Positions 6,375-6,717 of a stretch of DNA of 6,717 bases are shown here, in pieces (the first letter of the stretch is position 1; each line of letters opens with the position of its first letter). The stretch lies in contig CAJQPD010000385.1 in NCBI GenBank assembly GCA_905480085.1, positions 1 to 6,717 on the forward strand, read 5' to 3'. The DNA comes from an uncultured Acidimicrobiia bacterium (GTDB taxonomy: Bacteria > Actinomycetota > Acidimicrobiia > Spongiisociales > JAENVV01). The notes beneath the pieces are model-generated. The model ran no database searches, was not told where the DNA came from, and worked only from the letters and a program-made list of their open reading frames with translations. A program made the position numbers and the translations under genes.

Positions 6375-6717
6375 TGCACAGCGTTCTCATACGGGCGGCC
6401 CAACTCCTTGAGGAGGGCCGTCCGTATGTGCTAGCGACTGTGACGTGGCGCCGGGGGCCATCTTCGGGAAAGGGCGGTTCAAAGGCCATTATCCATCCTG
6501 ACGGCATCGTTGAAGGTTGGCTCGGGGGCGCGTGTGCCAAACCGACCGTGGTCCGCCAGGCACTCGATGCGTTGACCGATGGGCAGCCTCGCCTTCTTAT
6601 CATTGGCGATGACGACCAGCGACATGGCGTCACCACCGTACCGATGGCGTGTGCAAGTGAAGGAGCAATGGAGGTTTACGTGGAACCGATCTTGGTGGCC
6701 CCCGAAGTCGTCGTGGT
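6374..6717 (+). CDS. XdhC/CoxF-family molybdenum-enzyme maturation protein, N-terminal part, truncated by window edge
   Basis: The frame from ATG 6374 stays open to the window end (114 codons visible). Its A is the last base of the coxL TGA, a 1-nt overlap implying translational coupling; no strong Shine-Dalgarno is present. Residues match the N-terminal XdhC/CoxI domain: YVLATVTWRRGPSSGKGGSKA (about 18-38, begins the domain), HPDGIVEGWLGGACAKPTVV (41-60, with a conserved-type Cys54) and TTVPMACASEGAMEVYVEP (87-105). Family members help insert or sulfurate the molybdenum cofactor of xanthine dehydrogenase-like enzymes. Here it probably matures the CO dehydrogenase Mo/Cu site, as expected for CoxF or CoxI. 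The usual C-terminal Rossmann domain would lie beyond the edge. The exact cox letter is left open because naming of XdhC paralogues in cox clusters varies. Confidence 0.85.
   Translation, partial: MHSVLIRAAQLLEEGRPYVLATVTWRRGPSSGKGGSKAIIHPDGIVEGWLGGACAKPTVVRQALDALTDGQPRLLIIGDDDQRHGVTTVPMACASEGAMEVYVEPILVAPEVVV

Noticed and set aside
1..6717. tRNA, rRNA, CRISPR arrays, insertion sequences or phage genes
   Set aside because: Nothing resembling these was seen. The window is nearly all protein-coding on one strand, with no repeated spacer pattern or transposase motif.

Overview
The window is one uninterrupted co-directional (+) run of genes at roughly 60% GC. Gaps are tiny, and stop/start codons often overlap. 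The organism is most likely a high-GC bacterium that uses coenzyme F420, such as an actinobacterium (possibly Acidimicrobiia-like) or a Chloroflexota relative. This is inferred from a PPOX-class F420-type flavin/deazaflavin-binding protein next to a form I aerobic CO dehydrogenase, and from the codon style. No marker gene fixes the taxonomy.

Left half (1-2580): the 3' end of a propionyl-CoA synthetase (PrpE/ACSS3-like) gene enters from the left edge. It is followed after 2 nt by an unrecognised 83-codon gene, which overlaps by ATGA with a SpoU/TrmH-family RNA 2'-O-methyltransferase gene. Ten nt later comes an NTF2/SnoaL-like small protein gene, which overlaps by GTGA with a PPOX-class (probably F420-dependent) oxidoreductase gene. 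The packing suggests co-transcription, but these genes have no obvious shared pathway.

Right half (2581-6717): an 84-nt spacer with a very strong Shine-Dalgarno precedes coxM-coxS-coxL, the three structural subunits of a Mo/Cu carbon monoxide dehydrogenase. The gene order (M-S-L) and the CoxL active-site loop AYRCSFR both mark form I, the genuine CO-oxidising type. CoxM (FAD), CoxS (two 2Fe-2S clusters) and CoxL (Mo-MCD/Cu site) would form the (LMS)2 complex that oxidises CO + H2O to CO2 and passes electrons to the respiratory chain. An XdhC/CoxF-type maturation gene starts on the coxL stop codon and runs off the right edge.

The main anomaly is a one-base frameshift in coxL at about position 4392. 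Adding one G (CTGCC to CTGGCC) restores a 788-residue CoxL with every recognised active-site motif. The downstream 660 codons remain intact, so this is either a sequencing/assembly error or a very recent inactivating mutation. I did not find a wholly novel system. The unexplained small gene at 737-988 is the best candidate for something undescribed.
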